NCBI GenBank assembly: GCA_035296965.1
Contig: DATGZX010000183.1
Coordinates: 1-64,000, forward strand
Direction of reading: 5' to 3'
DNA from: DATGZX01 sp035296965
Lineage (GTDB): Bacteria; Planctomycetota; Planctomycetia; Gemmatales; Gemmataceae
Length of the DNA stretch: 64,000 bases
Part shown: positions 34,900 through 44,204 of the stretch, one piece after another
Layout of the letters: each line of letters starts with the position of its first letter
Position numbering within the stretch: the stretch's first letter is position 1
Position numbers and translations under genes: made by a program
The notes under the pieces: model-generated
Databases searched by the model: none
Told to the model about the DNA's origin: nothing
Seen by the model: only the letters and a program-made list of their open reading frames with translations

Positions 34900-35943
34900 T
34901 TAGGAAGAGTGGCTGGAGGCGATCCGTCCTTCCATGGGGCTGGAGGCTTGAGCGTAGAGCTTGCGCGGAATGCGACCGGACAGGAAGGCTAGCCGGCCTG
35001 CTTCGCAAGCGTAACGCATCGCCCAGGCCATCCCCAAAGGATCTTGCGCGTGGGCAATTCCGGTGTTGAGCAACACCCCATCGCAGCCTAATTCCATGGC
35101 AACAGTCACGTCGCTGGCCGTGCCCACACCGGCATCCACGATGACGGGGTAATCGGGGTCGTCGGCCTTCAGATACTCCAAGATGATGCGGATGTTGTTG
35201 GCGTTCAATACGCCCTGGCCGCTGCCGATCGGGCTGCCAGCAGGCATGACGCTCGCCGCCCCGGCTTGCTTCAGGTGGCGGGCCATGATTGGATCGTCGC
35301 TCGTATAAACAAGGACTTGGAATCCCTCTTTCACGAGCTGTTCCGTGGCCTGCAAGGTCGCAACAGGATCAGGCAGTAGGGTCCTTGGATCTCCCAAACA
35401 CTCCAGTTTCACCCATTCCGCACCACGATTACCCAGGTTCGCCAGGAGTTCCCGCGCCAGGCGGGCATGGCGAACAGCGTCCTCGGCGCTGAAGCAGCCG
35501 GCAGTGTTGGGAAGGATGGTGTAGCGCTTTAAGTCCAGGTAATCCAATATGTTGCGTCCTTCTTTGTCAACCAGGCGCTCTCGGCGTACGGCGACGGTCG
35601 TGACATCGCAGGCACTGGCCGCCAGGCAATCGCGCATCAAGGGATAGTTTGCGTATTTGCCGGTGCCTGTGATGAGACGGCTGCGCAAGGAAAACTTGCC
35701 GATCACCAAAGGCTTGTCTAGAAGGGGCGGCGGATCCGAGGCCCCGCCGCCGACGAGGGTAACGATCTCGACGCTGTCGCCGTCACCCAGCCGTTGATCG
35801 GTATGTCGCGGTGAAGGCACAACTTCTCGGTTCACTTCTACGGCGATGCGGCGTCGGTCGTACCCAAACCGATCGAGAAGTTCCGCGATACTCACTGGTT
35901 CGGGAAGCGTCCGCGGTTCGCCATTCAGGGTGAAATGAAGCAT
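34900..35943 (-). CDS. thiSG: Fused sulfur carrier ThiS / thiazole synthase ThiG
   Basis: 347 residues. Residues 1-67 are ThiS (MLHFTLNGEPRTL, RIAVEVNREVVPS, GDSVEIVTLVGGG) and from about 76 on is ThiG (LVIGKFSLRSRLITGTGKY, TVAVRR, ILPNTAGCFSAEDAV, EWVKLECLGDPRTLLPD with the Schiff-base Lys179, YTSDDPIMARHLKQAG, GSPIGSGQG, VIVDAGVGTASDVTVAMELG, LLNTGIAHAQDP). ThiG forms the thiazole of thiamine from deoxyxylulose 5-phosphate, dehydroglycine and sulfur carried on the C-terminal Gly of ThiS. In this fusion the GGG at 65-67 is internal, so cleavage or another sulfur route is needed. Divergent from nagB. Confidence 0.93.
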   Translation of the reverse strand: MLHFTLNGEPRTLPEPVSIAELLDRFGYDRRRIAVEVNREVVPSPRHTDQRLGDGDSVEIVTLVGGGASDPPPLLDKPLVIGKFSLRSRLITGTGKYANYPLMRDCLAASACDVTTVAVRRERLVDKEGRNILDYLDLKRYTILPNTAGCFSAEDAVRHARLARELLANLGNRGAEWVKLECLGDPRTLLPDPVATLQATEQLVKEGFQVLVYTSDDPIMARHLKQAGAASVMPAGSPIGSGQGVLNANNIRIILEYLKADDPDYPVIVDAGVGTASDVTVAMELGCDGVLLNTGIAHAQDPLGMAWAMRYACEAGRLAFLSGRIPRKLYAQASSPMEGRIASSHSS

Positions 35944-36204
35944 GATGACTGGTCCGTGGTCTTTGGTCCACCGTACGTGATTTTCAATGATCGTGTGTGA
36001 ATCGGCCCAGTCGCTGAAACCGCTGGGTTAGCGCGGGCTGGGTCCAGCCCAGGTGCCCAACCCATGCTTCCAGCCGAACCAGGCACGGTCACTTCGACGG
36101 CAGAGCTACTGTCTCGGATGGTTCCTACCCGTACACTAAATATCATACGCGCCATGACGGATTTAGGAGCACAGACCACGGACTTACGGACCACGGACGT
36201 TTTT

Positions 36205-38076
36205 ATGTCTTCCCATTACGTACCGCACACCAGGATCCCGACACTTGTCTTCGCCAACAGTATTCAGGCTTCCCGGCATGTGGCTCTTATGATCGAAAGC
36301 CTCATTCGCCAGAATAACTCGGCCGGACAGCCGACCGTGCTTGGGCTGCCGACCGGCTCGACCCCGGTAGGCATCTACCGGGAGCTGATCCGCATCTACA
36401 AGGAGGATGGCCTCGATTTTTCACGGGTGATTACCTTCAATTTGGACGAGTACTTCGGTTTGACAGGAGACGACCCGCACAGTTACCGCCGCTGGATGCA
36501 GGAGACGTTGTTCAATCACGTCAACATCCGGCCCGAGAACATCCACATCCCCGACGGTACGATCCCCGAAGAGGAAGCCGAAGATTTCTGTGCCGGCTAT
36601 GAACAGATGATTCGCCGGGCGGGGGGCATTGATCTGCAGATCCTGGGTATTGGCCGCACCGGTCACGTCGGCTTCAACGAACCCGGCTCTACCCGGCATA
36701 GCCGGACGCGTTTGACCACGCTCGATCCGGTCACGCGGAAGGACGCCGCAGGCGATTTCTTCGGCGAAGACAACGTTCCGCAGCAGGCGCTGACGATGGG
36801 CGTAGGAACCATTCTCGAAGCCCGAAAAATCGTGCTCCTGGCCTTTGGCGAGCACAAGGCTGCAATCGTCCGGCGAGCTGCCGAAGGCGAGATGACCGAC
36901 GCCATCGCTGCCAGCTTCCTGCAAAAGCATCCGGATACGACCTTTATCCTCGACGGGGCGGCCGCCGGCGACCTGACGGCCCAGCGCAGCCCCTGGATCG
37001 TCGGACCGGTTGAGTGGACGCCCGCACTGACACGGCGGGCGGTCATCTGGCTGGCCTTGAAGGTGGGCAAGGCACTTCTCAAACTGTCCGACGACGATTT
37101 CCGCGAACATGAGCTCTATGAGCTGCTCCGCGAGCACGGTCCGGCCGAGAGTCTCGGGCGGCGGGTGTTCGATGACATGATGCGGACGATTTCGACGCAC
37201 CCCGCGGGGCCCGAGCCGAGCACCATTCTCGTTTTCAGTCCTCACCCGGATGACGATGTCATTAGCATGGGAGGTACGCTCATCCGGCTCGTCGATCAGC
37301 GCCATAAAGTCCATGTTGCCTACATGACGAGCGGCAACATTGCCGTCTTCGATCACGACGCCTGGCGCTACAGCGATTTCGTGGTCGAGTTCAACCGGCT
37401 TTTTGGCATCGACAACCAGCATACGGAGAGAGTAAAGGAACGAGTCCAGGATTTCCTGCGGACGAAAAAGCCCGCCCAGAATGACTCGGAGGACGTGCTC
37501 AAGATCAAGGCGCTTATCCGGCAGACCGAGGCCCGGGCGGCTGCCTTGGCGTGTGGCATACCGCCGGAACAGCTCGAGTTCATGGACATGCGTTTTTATC
37601 GGACCGGCACGATCGCCAAGGCGCCGATTCATCCTCTGGACATAGCAGATACGATCACGTTTCTCCAGAGGGTACAGCCGGCACAGATTTACGTGGCTGG
37701 GGACTTGTCCGACCCGCATGGCACGCATCGTGTGTGCGCGGACGCCATCTTTCGGGCCGTGCACGAAGTGTGGCAGCAAGGCGCGCAGTTCGAAGTCTGG
37801 CTATATCGGGGAGCCTGGCAAGAGTGGGAGCCGCACGAAGTTGATCGGGTTGTTCCGGTCAGTCCCGATGATCTGGAGCGCAAGAAATTAGCCATCTTCC
37901 GCCATCAGTCGCAGAAGGACCGGGCGATGTTTCCGGGCAGCGTCGACCGCCGGGAATTCTGGCAGCGTGCAGAGGATCGCAACTTGCACACGGCGAAAGT
38001 GTTCGACGATCTTGGCTTGCCGGAGTTCTATGCCCTGGAAGGATTCGTCCGATGGAACGGCAGTGGAGAATGGTGA
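36205..38076 (+). CDS. nagB: Glucosamine-6-phosphate deaminase fused to a PIG-L family deacetylase
   Basis: 623 residues from ATG 36205, chosen because the family homology begins there; the frame is open to 36064. The N-terminal half is NagB: TVLGLPTGSTPVGIYREL, VITFNLDEYFGLTGDDPHSY, LQILGIGRTGHVGFNEPGS and LAFGEHKAAIVRRAAEG, which convert GlcN-6-P to fructose-6-P and ammonia. The second half is PIG-L: ILVFSPHPDDDVISMGGT with the metal-binding HPDDD, and GDLSDPHGTHRVCADAIF as the second metal site. PIG-L enzymes remove acetyl groups from GlcNAc compounds, so both steps of amino-sugar use may sit in one chain. The fusion is also known from other bacteria. Confidence 0.92.
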   Translation: MSSHYVPHTRIPTLVFANSIQASRHVALMIESLIRQNNSAGQPTVLGLPTGSTPVGIYRELIRIYKEDGLDFSRVITFNLDEYFGLTGDDPHSYRRWMQETLFNHVNIRPENIHIPDGTIPEEEAEDFCAGYEQMIRRAGGIDLQILGIGRTGHVGFNEPGSTRHSRTRLTTLDPVTRKDAAGDFFGEDNVPQQALTMGVGTILEARKIVLLAFGEHKAAIVRRAAEGEMTDAIAASFLQKHPDTTFILDGAAAGDLTAQRSPWIVGPVEWTPALTRRAVIWLALKVGKALLKLSDDDFREHELYELLREHGPAESLGRRVFDDMMRTISTHPAGPEPSTILVFSPHPDDDVISMGGTLIRLVDQRHKVHVAYMTSGNIAVFDHDAWRYSDFVVEFNRLFGIDNQHTERVKERVQDFLRTKKPAQNDSEDVLKIKALIRQTEARAAALACGIPPEQLEFMDMRFYRTGTIAKAPIHPLDIADTITFLQRVQPAQIYVAGDLSDPHGTHRVCADAIFRAVHEVWQQGAQFEVWLYRGAWQEWEPHEVDRVVPVSPDDLERKKLAIFRHQSQKDRAMFPGSVDRREFWQRAEDRNLHTAKVFDDLGLPEFYALEGFVRWNGSGEW

Positions 38077-38340
38077 ATGGGCATGGTGGGCAAGAGCTGC
38101 CGGACCGGTGACGGCCAAGTGTCAAAAGTTGTCAATCCGTGCTTGAGCCATTCTGCGGCGCGGCCTGCACCATCGACTTTTCCGAACGCTCCGATCCGAA
38201 TTCTTGCCCCGTTTTTTCTTGACGCGGATCAATACGAAGTGGCCTTTTTGCATTCCCTTCAGCCTTTCTCCCTTGATCTCCGACGTATGATATTGATGGG
38301 ACGAGATAGAAAGGTCGTTTGATCCGGGGGGAGGCACGCG

Positions 38341-38832
38341 ATGAACGGTCCGACGGAGAACACGGCTCATGGCTCATCGGAAAAACCGGAGGGCCGGAGT
38401 GCTGGCATCAGCTTGGCGACCGCACGAAGCATGCTGCCTTTGATTCGACGGATCGTGGAGGATATTGTCGAAAACCAACGATTGTTGGCTAAGCTGTTGC
38501 CTGAAGAGGAGCTACTCCACAGGCAGCGGCGGGATCTGACCTGGCCGGAACGATCGCGACGATACGCCATCCAGCAAGACATTGCCGGTGCGCAGCAAAC
38601 TCTCGTTGAGGCGAAGGCGGAACTTGCCGGCCTGGGGCTCGTGTTACTCGATGAGGAAACCGGCAGAGTTGGCATGCCGACGCTGGTGAACGGCCGCCGG
38701 GCGTTTTTCTCCTGGTGGCGCGGAGAGGAAGATCTCCGCTACTGGCACTTCCCTGGAGAAGCCCAACGCCGCAAGATCCCAGCAAGCTGGGCAAAAGAGG
38801 CGGACATGAGCTTCGCAGAGGCCAAAGGCTGA
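38341..38832 (+). CDS. DUF2203 family protein
   Basis: 163 residues with GGGAGG before the ATG. After a Gly/Glu-rich start, ISLATARSMLPLIRRIVEDIVENQ forms the first long helix, and a second helix runs through AQQTLVEAKAELAGLGLVLLD. The end VGMPTLVNGRRAFFSWWRGEEDLRYWHFPGEAQ carries the conserved W-x4-E-x4-WH core of DUF2203. No function is known for the family. A family 2 repeat begins ten bases after its stop. Confidence 0.75.
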   Translation: MNGPTENTAHGSSEKPEGRSAGISLATARSMLPLIRRIVEDIVENQRLLAKLLPEEELLHRQRRDLTWPERSRRYAIQQDIAGAQQTLVEAKAELAGLGLVLLDEETGRVGMPTLVNGRRAFFSWWRGEEDLRYWHFPGEAQRRKIPASWAKEADMSFAEAKG

Positions 38833-38841
38833 GCGTTTTTT

Positions 38842-38982
38842 ATACGGTGCGCGGTCAATACTGATGCCAATAGGCCGTAGCCGCATTCGCCAGAATGCGG
38901 GGGGGGGGAACTGTGTGAGATAGCCCGCATTCTGGCGAATGCGGCTACGGGGCGATGTCTCATTTTTGACGGCGCTCAGTAT
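38842..38982 (-). repeat. Palindromic repeat family 2, copy c (extended form, about 141 bp, inverted relative to copy a)
   Basis: The same 27-base arms as the other copies, starting CCGTAGCCGCATTCGCCAGA at 38876, with a longer loop that contains a run of G. The outer flanks ATACGGTGCGCGGTCAATAC and (other strand) ATACTGAGCGCCGTCAAAA match those of copy a in reverse order. This supports transposition or duplication of a unit with ends, not chance similarity. Confidence 0.9.
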
Positions 38983-38999
38983 ATCACGAGCCATGACTG

Positions 39000-39033
39000 G
39001 ACCTGCCTTTCCTGAAGAAGGCAGGTCTTTTTT
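39000..39033 (+). terminator. Rho-independent terminator
   Basis: ACCTGCCTT (39001-39009) pairs with AAGGCAGGT (39018-39026), followed by C and six T (39028-39033). It ends the plus-strand transcript of the DUF2203 gene before the ABC operon. Confidence 0.85.
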
Positions 39034-39056
39034 GTTAGGCAAGCGGCAGCAAATGT

Positions 39057-39091
39057 TCTCCCCTCGCCCCCGAAGCGGGGGCGAGGGGAGA
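39057..39091. repeat. GC-rich perfect hairpin
   Basis: A 15-base arm starting TCTCCCCTCGCCCCC pairs exactly with its complement across the loop GAAGC. It lies in the 469-base gap 38833-39301, together with family 2 copy c and the terminator. No gene is seen in this gap. Confidence 0.75.
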
Positions 39092-39301
39092 GCCTTATCT
39101 CCAGGCTCCCGACCCCACATCTGCCCGGCCGCTTCCTCCCGCACGACCCCTTTCCTCATCCGAACTTGCCGGGTTTCGCTCTCGTAATACTATAAGACTG
39201 TTAAAAGAGCTTCTGGTTTAGGCTGCCTTGCGGCCTTTTCTCGGAAGTTCTTTTGCCATTTTTGTTCACGGTCTCTCGATCGTGATCCTACAGGATGAGT
39301 C

Positions 39302-40327
39302 ATGATCCAGGTTGAAGGCCTTACGAAACTGTTCGGTCCGGTACTTGCTGTCGATGACATCACTTTCCAGGTGTCGCAGGGGGAAATCGTCGGCTTTCTC
39401 GGGCCCAACGGAGCGGGCAAGACGACCACGATGCGCATCCTGACCAGCTACCTACCTGCCACCAGCGGCCGCGTGCGGGTTGCCGGCCACGATGTACTGA
39501 CCGAATCGATGGAGGTGCGCAGGAGCATCGGCTATCTGCCCGAAAGCGTGCCCCTGTACCCGGAAATGCGCGTCGAGGAGTACCTCGATTACCGATGCAA
39601 GCTTAAGGGCGTGGACCGCAAGCAGCGCCAAGGGCGCATCGACTACTGTCTCGATCATTGCCGCATCCGGGAGGTGCGTCGCCGGCTCATCGGGACGCTT
39701 TCGAAGGGCTACAGGCAGCGTGTCGGCCTGGCGGACACCCTCGTGCATGATCCGGCGATCTTGATCCTGGATGAGCCGACAGCCGGCCTCGATCCGCTCC
39801 AGATTCGGGAGACCCTGACGTTGATCAGGGAACTGGGCGACAAGCACACGATTTTGCTGTCCACCCACATCCTTTCCGAAGTGGAGGCCGTCTGCCGGCG
39901 CGTGATCATTATCAGTGCCGGCCAGATCGGTCTCGATAAGAAGATGTCCGAGCTTGCCGCCGAAGCAACGGTCATCCAACTCGAGGTGCGCGGGCCCGCC
40001 GAGCAAGTTGCCAATATGCTCCGCGCCACGGATGGGGTGAGTTACGTGGCCCCCCAGGTGCTGGCGGACGGTATCGTCGCCTTTGAGATCCGCACGCAGC
40101 AGAATCGCGACCTGCGCGAATCGATTTCGCAGCGCATCGCCAAAAACGGCTGGGTCATCCGCCAGCTCGATCTGCGGCGCCGCAAGCTAGAGGATCACTT
40201 TATCGATGTCGTGATGCGCGATGACGGGGCCCATGCCGGCGCGAAGTCCGCATCTAGAACTCCGTCGTTGCAGGCGCCAGTGGCGAGCTTCCCCGTGACC
40301 GGCCAGAATGAACGACCGATTGGGTGA
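39302..40327 (+). CDS. ABC transporter ATP-binding protein (GldA/CcmA-like)
   Basis: 341 residues. Walker A GPNGAGKTT at 34-42 (Lys40), signature LSKGYRQRVGLAD, Walker B AILILDEPTAGLDPLQI, switch His in LSTHILSEVEA. The C-terminal 120 residues are the extension of ABC-2 exporters (IQLEVRGPAEQVANMLRA). First of four genes (39302-46760) that resemble the gliding-type GldA-GldF-GldG set with a DUF4340 protein, common in planctomycetes. What they export or anchor is unknown. Confidence 0.92.
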   Translation: MIQVEGLTKLFGPVLAVDDITFQVSQGEIVGFLGPNGAGKTTTMRILTSYLPATSGRVRVAGHDVLTESMEVRRSIGYLPESVPLYPEMRVEEYLDYRCKLKGVDRKQRQGRIDYCLDHCRIREVRRRLIGTLSKGYRQRVGLADTLVHDPAILILDEPTAGLDPLQIRETLTLIRELGDKHTILLSTHILSEVEAVCRRVIIISAGQIGLDKKMSELAAEATVIQLEVRGPAEQVANMLRATDGVSYVAPQVLADGIVAFEIRTQQNRDLRESISQRIAKNGWVIRQLDLRRRKLEDHFIDVVMRDDGAHAGAKSASRTPSLQAPVASFPVTGQNERPIG

Positions 40328-40379
40328 GGCAAGTTTGCCTGCTTTCTCTGCCGACCATGCTTGTTGAGGACGGAAGGTT

Positions 40380-41999
40380 ATGTCGAGCAAGGCTGTGAGT
40401 GAGAGATCAGAACAAGAGTCAGCGCCGGGCGGCCGGCGGCCCAACCGTGAGACGGCCCCCTCGGTCATCAAGGCCGACGATCCGACCCTGGCCCGCTGGC
40501 TGGCCTTCGTCGGGCTCATGCTTGCCACGTTGGGGCTGGTGGCGCTCGTCGCCTGGACTCGGTATGGCGCCAGCCGCATCAGTCCTTTCTGGGGCAGTCT
40601 GTTTGTAATATCCGGGCTGGCATTGCTCCTCTTCCACGCGGCCGTCGACAGCGACGTGCAGATCCGGCGCGTCTATGGCGTCTTTGGCTACGCATTGGCG
40701 GCCGTCGCAATCCTATTTGCCGTCATCCCCTTCGGTGAACGGCCTGCAGGGGCCCTGTTTGTGCCCTGGGGCCTGGTTAGCCTCGTCATGGCCCTGTTGT
40801 TTCTCCTTCCCTTCGCGCGCAACGAAACAGAAGGCCGCTGGCATCAGACGGTGCTCATGGTGATAGGCGTTGTAGGGCTGGCCTTGGCCGCGGTCGGCTT
40901 CATCGGCGGGAGCATTTCCGAAACGTTCCTGCTGGGAGGCACTGCGGCAATTCCGTATGGTCTGTTGCTCATCGTGTTAGGATTAGCCTACCTCTGGGCA
41001 TACCTGGGGCTGGAAGGAACAAATAGTGCGATTGGCTACAGGGCGGGGATGGCTATCGGGGCCGCGGGGGCACTTGTGTTCCTCATCGCGTTCGGCAGGT
41101 CGGTCGTACCCCCTCTCTTTCACTGGTTGGGCTGGCTCCGGACGAATCCGCAGCCATATTTTGTTCCCACCGGGCTGGTCTTAGTAACCTGTGGGTTCCT
41201 GTACGCTGCATTAGCAATCGGTCTTTTTTCGGAAAGCCGATTCATTGTGCTTTTCAGGCGCGAGTTGTCGGCCTTTTTTTATTCACCCATTGCCTACATT
41301 GTTCTGTTTGGGTTCCTTGTCGTCAGCTGGGTCCTTTTTGCGATGTTTGTGGCGGACCTTGAGAAGCCCTTTGGAGAACCAACTCCAGAGCCCATCATTT
41401 CCAACTACCTTTTGAATTTCTTCCCAATCATCTGCCTGATCTTCGCTGTTCCGGTTCTCACCATGCGCTTGCTCAGCGAAGAACATCGCACCGGGACATT
41501 CGAAGTGCTTGTGACGGCGCCCGTGGGCGAAACATTGGTCGTGCTAAGCAAGTTCCTTGCCGCCCTGACTTTCTACATGCTCATCTGGCTGCCCTGGGGC
41601 TTATGTGCGATAGCCCTGCGCGTTGAGGGGCAACAGCCGTTCGAATACCGTCCGCTGCTCATCTTTTACTTGATGCAATTGTGCACGGGTGCAGGATTCG
41701 TGAGCATGGGGCTCTTTTTTTCAAGCCTGACCCGGAACCAGATAGTTTCAGCCATTTTGACGTTCATGGGAATGTTGCTGCTGACATTGCCGTACTGGAT
41801 TATCAAGATTGTTCAGAGCGGCGGAGCGGGAGCAAGCTCGTGGGCGCCGTTCGTGACGCATATCTCTTACATCAATCTCTGGGTGAACTCCATATACTTC
41901 GGGCAGATAACTCCCAAGTTTTACGTGTTTTTCATCTCCGCTGCTGTGTTCTGGCTCTTCCTGTCTGTCAAGGTACTGGAGTCGCGCCACTGGCGTTAG
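40380..41999 (+). CDS. ABC-2 type permease (GldF-like) with an extra N-terminal membrane domain
   Basis: 539 residues. From about 285 on it is a six-helix ABC-2 permease: FIVLFRRELSAFFYSPIAYI, FFPIICLIFAVPVLTMRLLSEEHRTGTFEVLVTAPV, MGLFFSSLTRNQIVSAILTF. The first 280 residues are an added membrane domain with about seven helices (LAFVGLMLATLGLVALVAW, VFGYALAAVAILFAVIPFG, LVSLVMALLFLLPFA, GTAAIPYGLLLIVLGLAYLW and others), so the protein is about twice the usual GldF length. It works with the ATPase encoded 52 bases upstream. Confidence 0.85.
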   Translation: MSSKAVSERSEQESAPGGRRPNRETAPSVIKADDPTLARWLAFVGLMLATLGLVALVAWTRYGASRISPFWGSLFVISGLALLLFHAAVDSDVQIRRVYGVFGYALAAVAILFAVIPFGERPAGALFVPWGLVSLVMALLFLLPFARNETEGRWHQTVLMVIGVVGLALAAVGFIGGSISETFLLGGTAAIPYGLLLIVLGLAYLWAYLGLEGTNSAIGYRAGMAIGAAGALVFLIAFGRSVVPPLFHWLGWLRTNPQPYFVPTGLVLVTCGFLYAALAIGLFSESRFIVLFRRELSAFFYSPIAYIVLFGFLVVSWVLFAMFVADLEKPFGEPTPEPIISNYLLNFFPIICLIFAVPVLTMRLLSEEHRTGTFEVLVTAPVGETLVVLSKFLAALTFYMLIWLPWGLCAIALRVEGQQPFEYRPLLIFYLMQLCTGAGFVSMGLFFSSLTRNQIVSAILTFMGMLLLTLPYWIIKIVQSGGAGASSWAPFVTHISYINLWVNSIYFGQITPKFYVFFISAAVFWLFLSVKVLESRHWR

Positions 42000-42060
42000 T
42001 GAATCCCTGTTGTAGTGCATTAGTGCCGGGCTTTCGAGCGGTGCCGCACGAGGTTGTAAG

Positions 42061-44163
42061 ATGTCGAACGTTTCGAATAATTTTGGACAAGTGGATTCGA
42101 CGCACAACAAGCAGACCGCCTATGCCCTGATGGTCGCCGGGCTTTTGTTCGCGGTCATCCCTCTATGGCTGGGTATCAAGTATCGCACGGAGTACCTGCC
42201 CATCTGTTTTTGGGGCGGATCGCTGGCGCTAGTCGCATTCGGCGCAGGCATCTGGCAATTGCTCGACGCCATGCCAAGGGACTTGGCGCCGGCAGACGCC
42301 AAACGATTGCTCGTCCTGGTGATCGGCGGCCTGAGCGGCGTGGCCACGGCCGTTTTCCTCGGCCTCGGGCTCACCTCCAAGTGGTGGAACGACGTTGCCG
42401 GCGGGTGGGAGACATGGCAAGGGAGAGATGGCTGGCATGTTTGGGTCTGCCTCCTCTCCACGGTGGCCGGCCTGGCAATCATGTTCATCAGTTTGCAGCT
42501 CGCTCGCGGCGACGAAAAGTCAGGTTCCGGCTACCGCCGCTTCCTCTACGCCTATAACACGATTCTCACTAGCTGTTTGCTCCTGCTCCTCTTGCTGGTT
42601 GTCAACGTGCTCGTCTACATCCCTTGGGGCCCGTTCGCCTTCTTCAATAATACTTACTACTGGGCGGAATCAAGTATCTACAGCCTGAGCTCCCAGTCGG
42701 AGAGGATCTTGCAAGGACTCGACAAGCCTCTCAAGGTCTATGTGATCATCCCAGAAAACAACCCTGTCGACCATCTTGTCCATGTGCTTTTGGATAATTT
42801 CAGATCCGTGCAACCCAATATTCAAGTAAAGTACCTGTCCCCTGATTTGGATAAGGAAGAAGTGGGCCGGTTGGGAAAAGAGTACAAGTTTAGCGCTGAG
42901 CGATCGGGCGTTCTACTGGTTTACGGCAGCGAACCGAAGACCGAACATCGGTTTGTTAAGGATGCGGACCTGGTCAGCCGGGGCTCGGAAATGACTTCGC
43001 GCAGCAGCCAGGGAATGTTCAAAGGAGAGTCGGCGCTCATCACGGAACTGAATTCGATGGCCGAGGGCAAGGAAAAGCCGGTCGTGTATTTCACCCAGGG
43101 AAATGGCGAATTGGATATTAACGACCGTCAAGTAACGCAGCGTGATGACGAGGGCTGCGGTCTTTATCGCGATCAGATGGAGTCAAAAGGTGTCAAGGTA
43201 CAAGGGTTGCTGCTTAGTCCGGTGGAAGGGCTGAAGTCGAAATCCCCGGATACGGTTGTTTCCACCAAGGTCCCCGACGATGCCTCAGTCGTGGTGATTG
43301 CCGGACCCAGAAAGCGCTTTGAAGAGCACGCTCTGACGGCGCTGCGCAATTACATGGAGCCGACCGACCCAACTAAGAAAAAAGGCAAGCTGGTGGTGCT
43401 CCTCGATCCGGTCCTTGCCGGTGAAGATCGGGCGGAGATGACAGGGCTGGAGGACCTGCTCGCCGATTTCAAGATTGAGGTCGGCAAGAATCGCGTGCTC
43501 GAGTTGGCAAACGGCTACGTCCGGAGCTTCGAAATCATTCTGGCCGGTGTGCAAGGCGATCAAATGGCGCGTGCCCAGAATCCGTTTATCGACACGTTTG
43601 CAAAGCGAGGTTATCTTCTGCTCAGAGCGCGAACCATCCAACCACGGGCGGGCGGGGTTGCCGGCAACGAGCGCTACAGAACAGAAGTTTTGTTGGCCAC
43701 ACAGCCAAACGACGAAGCTTGGGCCGAAACTAACTTGCAGTCTGATGTGAACACACTTGTTCGAGAATTGGACGCCCGAGGCGAGTTGAACAAGATAATA
43801 AGTCCAGACCCTTTGTCTGTAGGCGTGATCGTTACCGAGCCATCGCCGGGGTCAGCGAGCGATCCGCATTCCTTCATGCAATCCGAAGAGAAGCCGCGAA
43901 TGATCGTCATCGGCAGTTCTGCATCGCTCCGTAATTCACTTTCCAGGGCCAATCTGTTCCGAAGTTTCTATGACTTTTTCGCCAGCGGCATTTCCTGGCT
44001 GCGTGAACGTCCGAGCAATATCGGCATCGAGGCAAAAAACCGCGACCTCTATGTCCTGAATCCCAGCGCCAACTTTTCGCGAATGATCTGGCTGCCAGCC
44101 TTGTTGATGGTAGTGGGGGTCATCGGATTAGGAACAGGTGTCTGGGTGGTCCGACGGCGCTAA
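42061..44163 (+). CDS. GldG-like membrane protein of the ABC operon
   Basis: 700 residues. Four hydrophobic helices in the first 185 residues (ALMVAGLLFAVIPLWLGI, LPICFWGGSLALVAFGAGI, VCLLSTVAGLAIMFISL, ILTSCLLLLLLLVVNVLVYI) precede a large extracytoplasmic part with the GldG/ABC-type pattern: YSLSSQSERILQGLDKPLKVYV, VHVLLDNFRSVQPNIQVKYLSPD, KPVVYFTQGNGELDINDR, VVVIAGPRKRFEEHAL. A last helix near the C-terminus (MIWLPALLMVVGVIGLGTGVWV) re-enters the membrane. Probably binds substrate or surface structures outside the membrane. Confidence 0.82.
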   Translation: MSNVSNNFGQVDSTHNKQTAYALMVAGLLFAVIPLWLGIKYRTEYLPICFWGGSLALVAFGAGIWQLLDAMPRDLAPADAKRLLVLVIGGLSGVATAVFLGLGLTSKWWNDVAGGWETWQGRDGWHVWVCLLSTVAGLAIMFISLQLARGDEKSGSGYRRFLYAYNTILTSCLLLLLLLVVNVLVYIPWGPFAFFNNTYYWAESSIYSLSSQSERILQGLDKPLKVYVIIPENNPVDHLVHVLLDNFRSVQPNIQVKYLSPDLDKEEVGRLGKEYKFSAERSGVLLVYGSEPKTEHRFVKDADLVSRGSEMTSRSSQGMFKGESALITELNSMAEGKEKPVVYFTQGNGELDINDRQVTQRDDEGCGLYRDQMESKGVKVQGLLLSPVEGLKSKSPDTVVSTKVPDDASVVVIAGPRKRFEEHALTALRNYMEPTDPTKKKGKLVVLLDPVLAGEDRAEMTGLEDLLADFKIEVGKNRVLELANGYVRSFEIILAGVQGDQMARAQNPFIDTFAKRGYLLLRARTIQPRAGGVAGNERYRTEVLLATQPNDEAWAETNLQSDVNTLVRELDARGELNKIISPDPLSVGVIVTEPSPGSASDPHSFMQSEEKPRMIVIGSSASLRNSLSRANLFRSFYDFFASGISWLRERPSNIGIEAKNRDLYVLNPSANFSRMIWLPALLMVVGVIGLGTGVWVVRRR

Positions 44164-44204
44164 CTCCTTTCGCAATGAGATAGCAATAGGGAAGAACTCG
44201 AACC

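Noticed and set aside
36421..37779. Long open frame (452 codons) on the minus strand opposite nagB
   Set aside because: It is the antisense shadow of a well-conserved gene in high-GC DNA; no motif, no ribosome-binding site, and the plus-strand protein has two intact enzyme domains.
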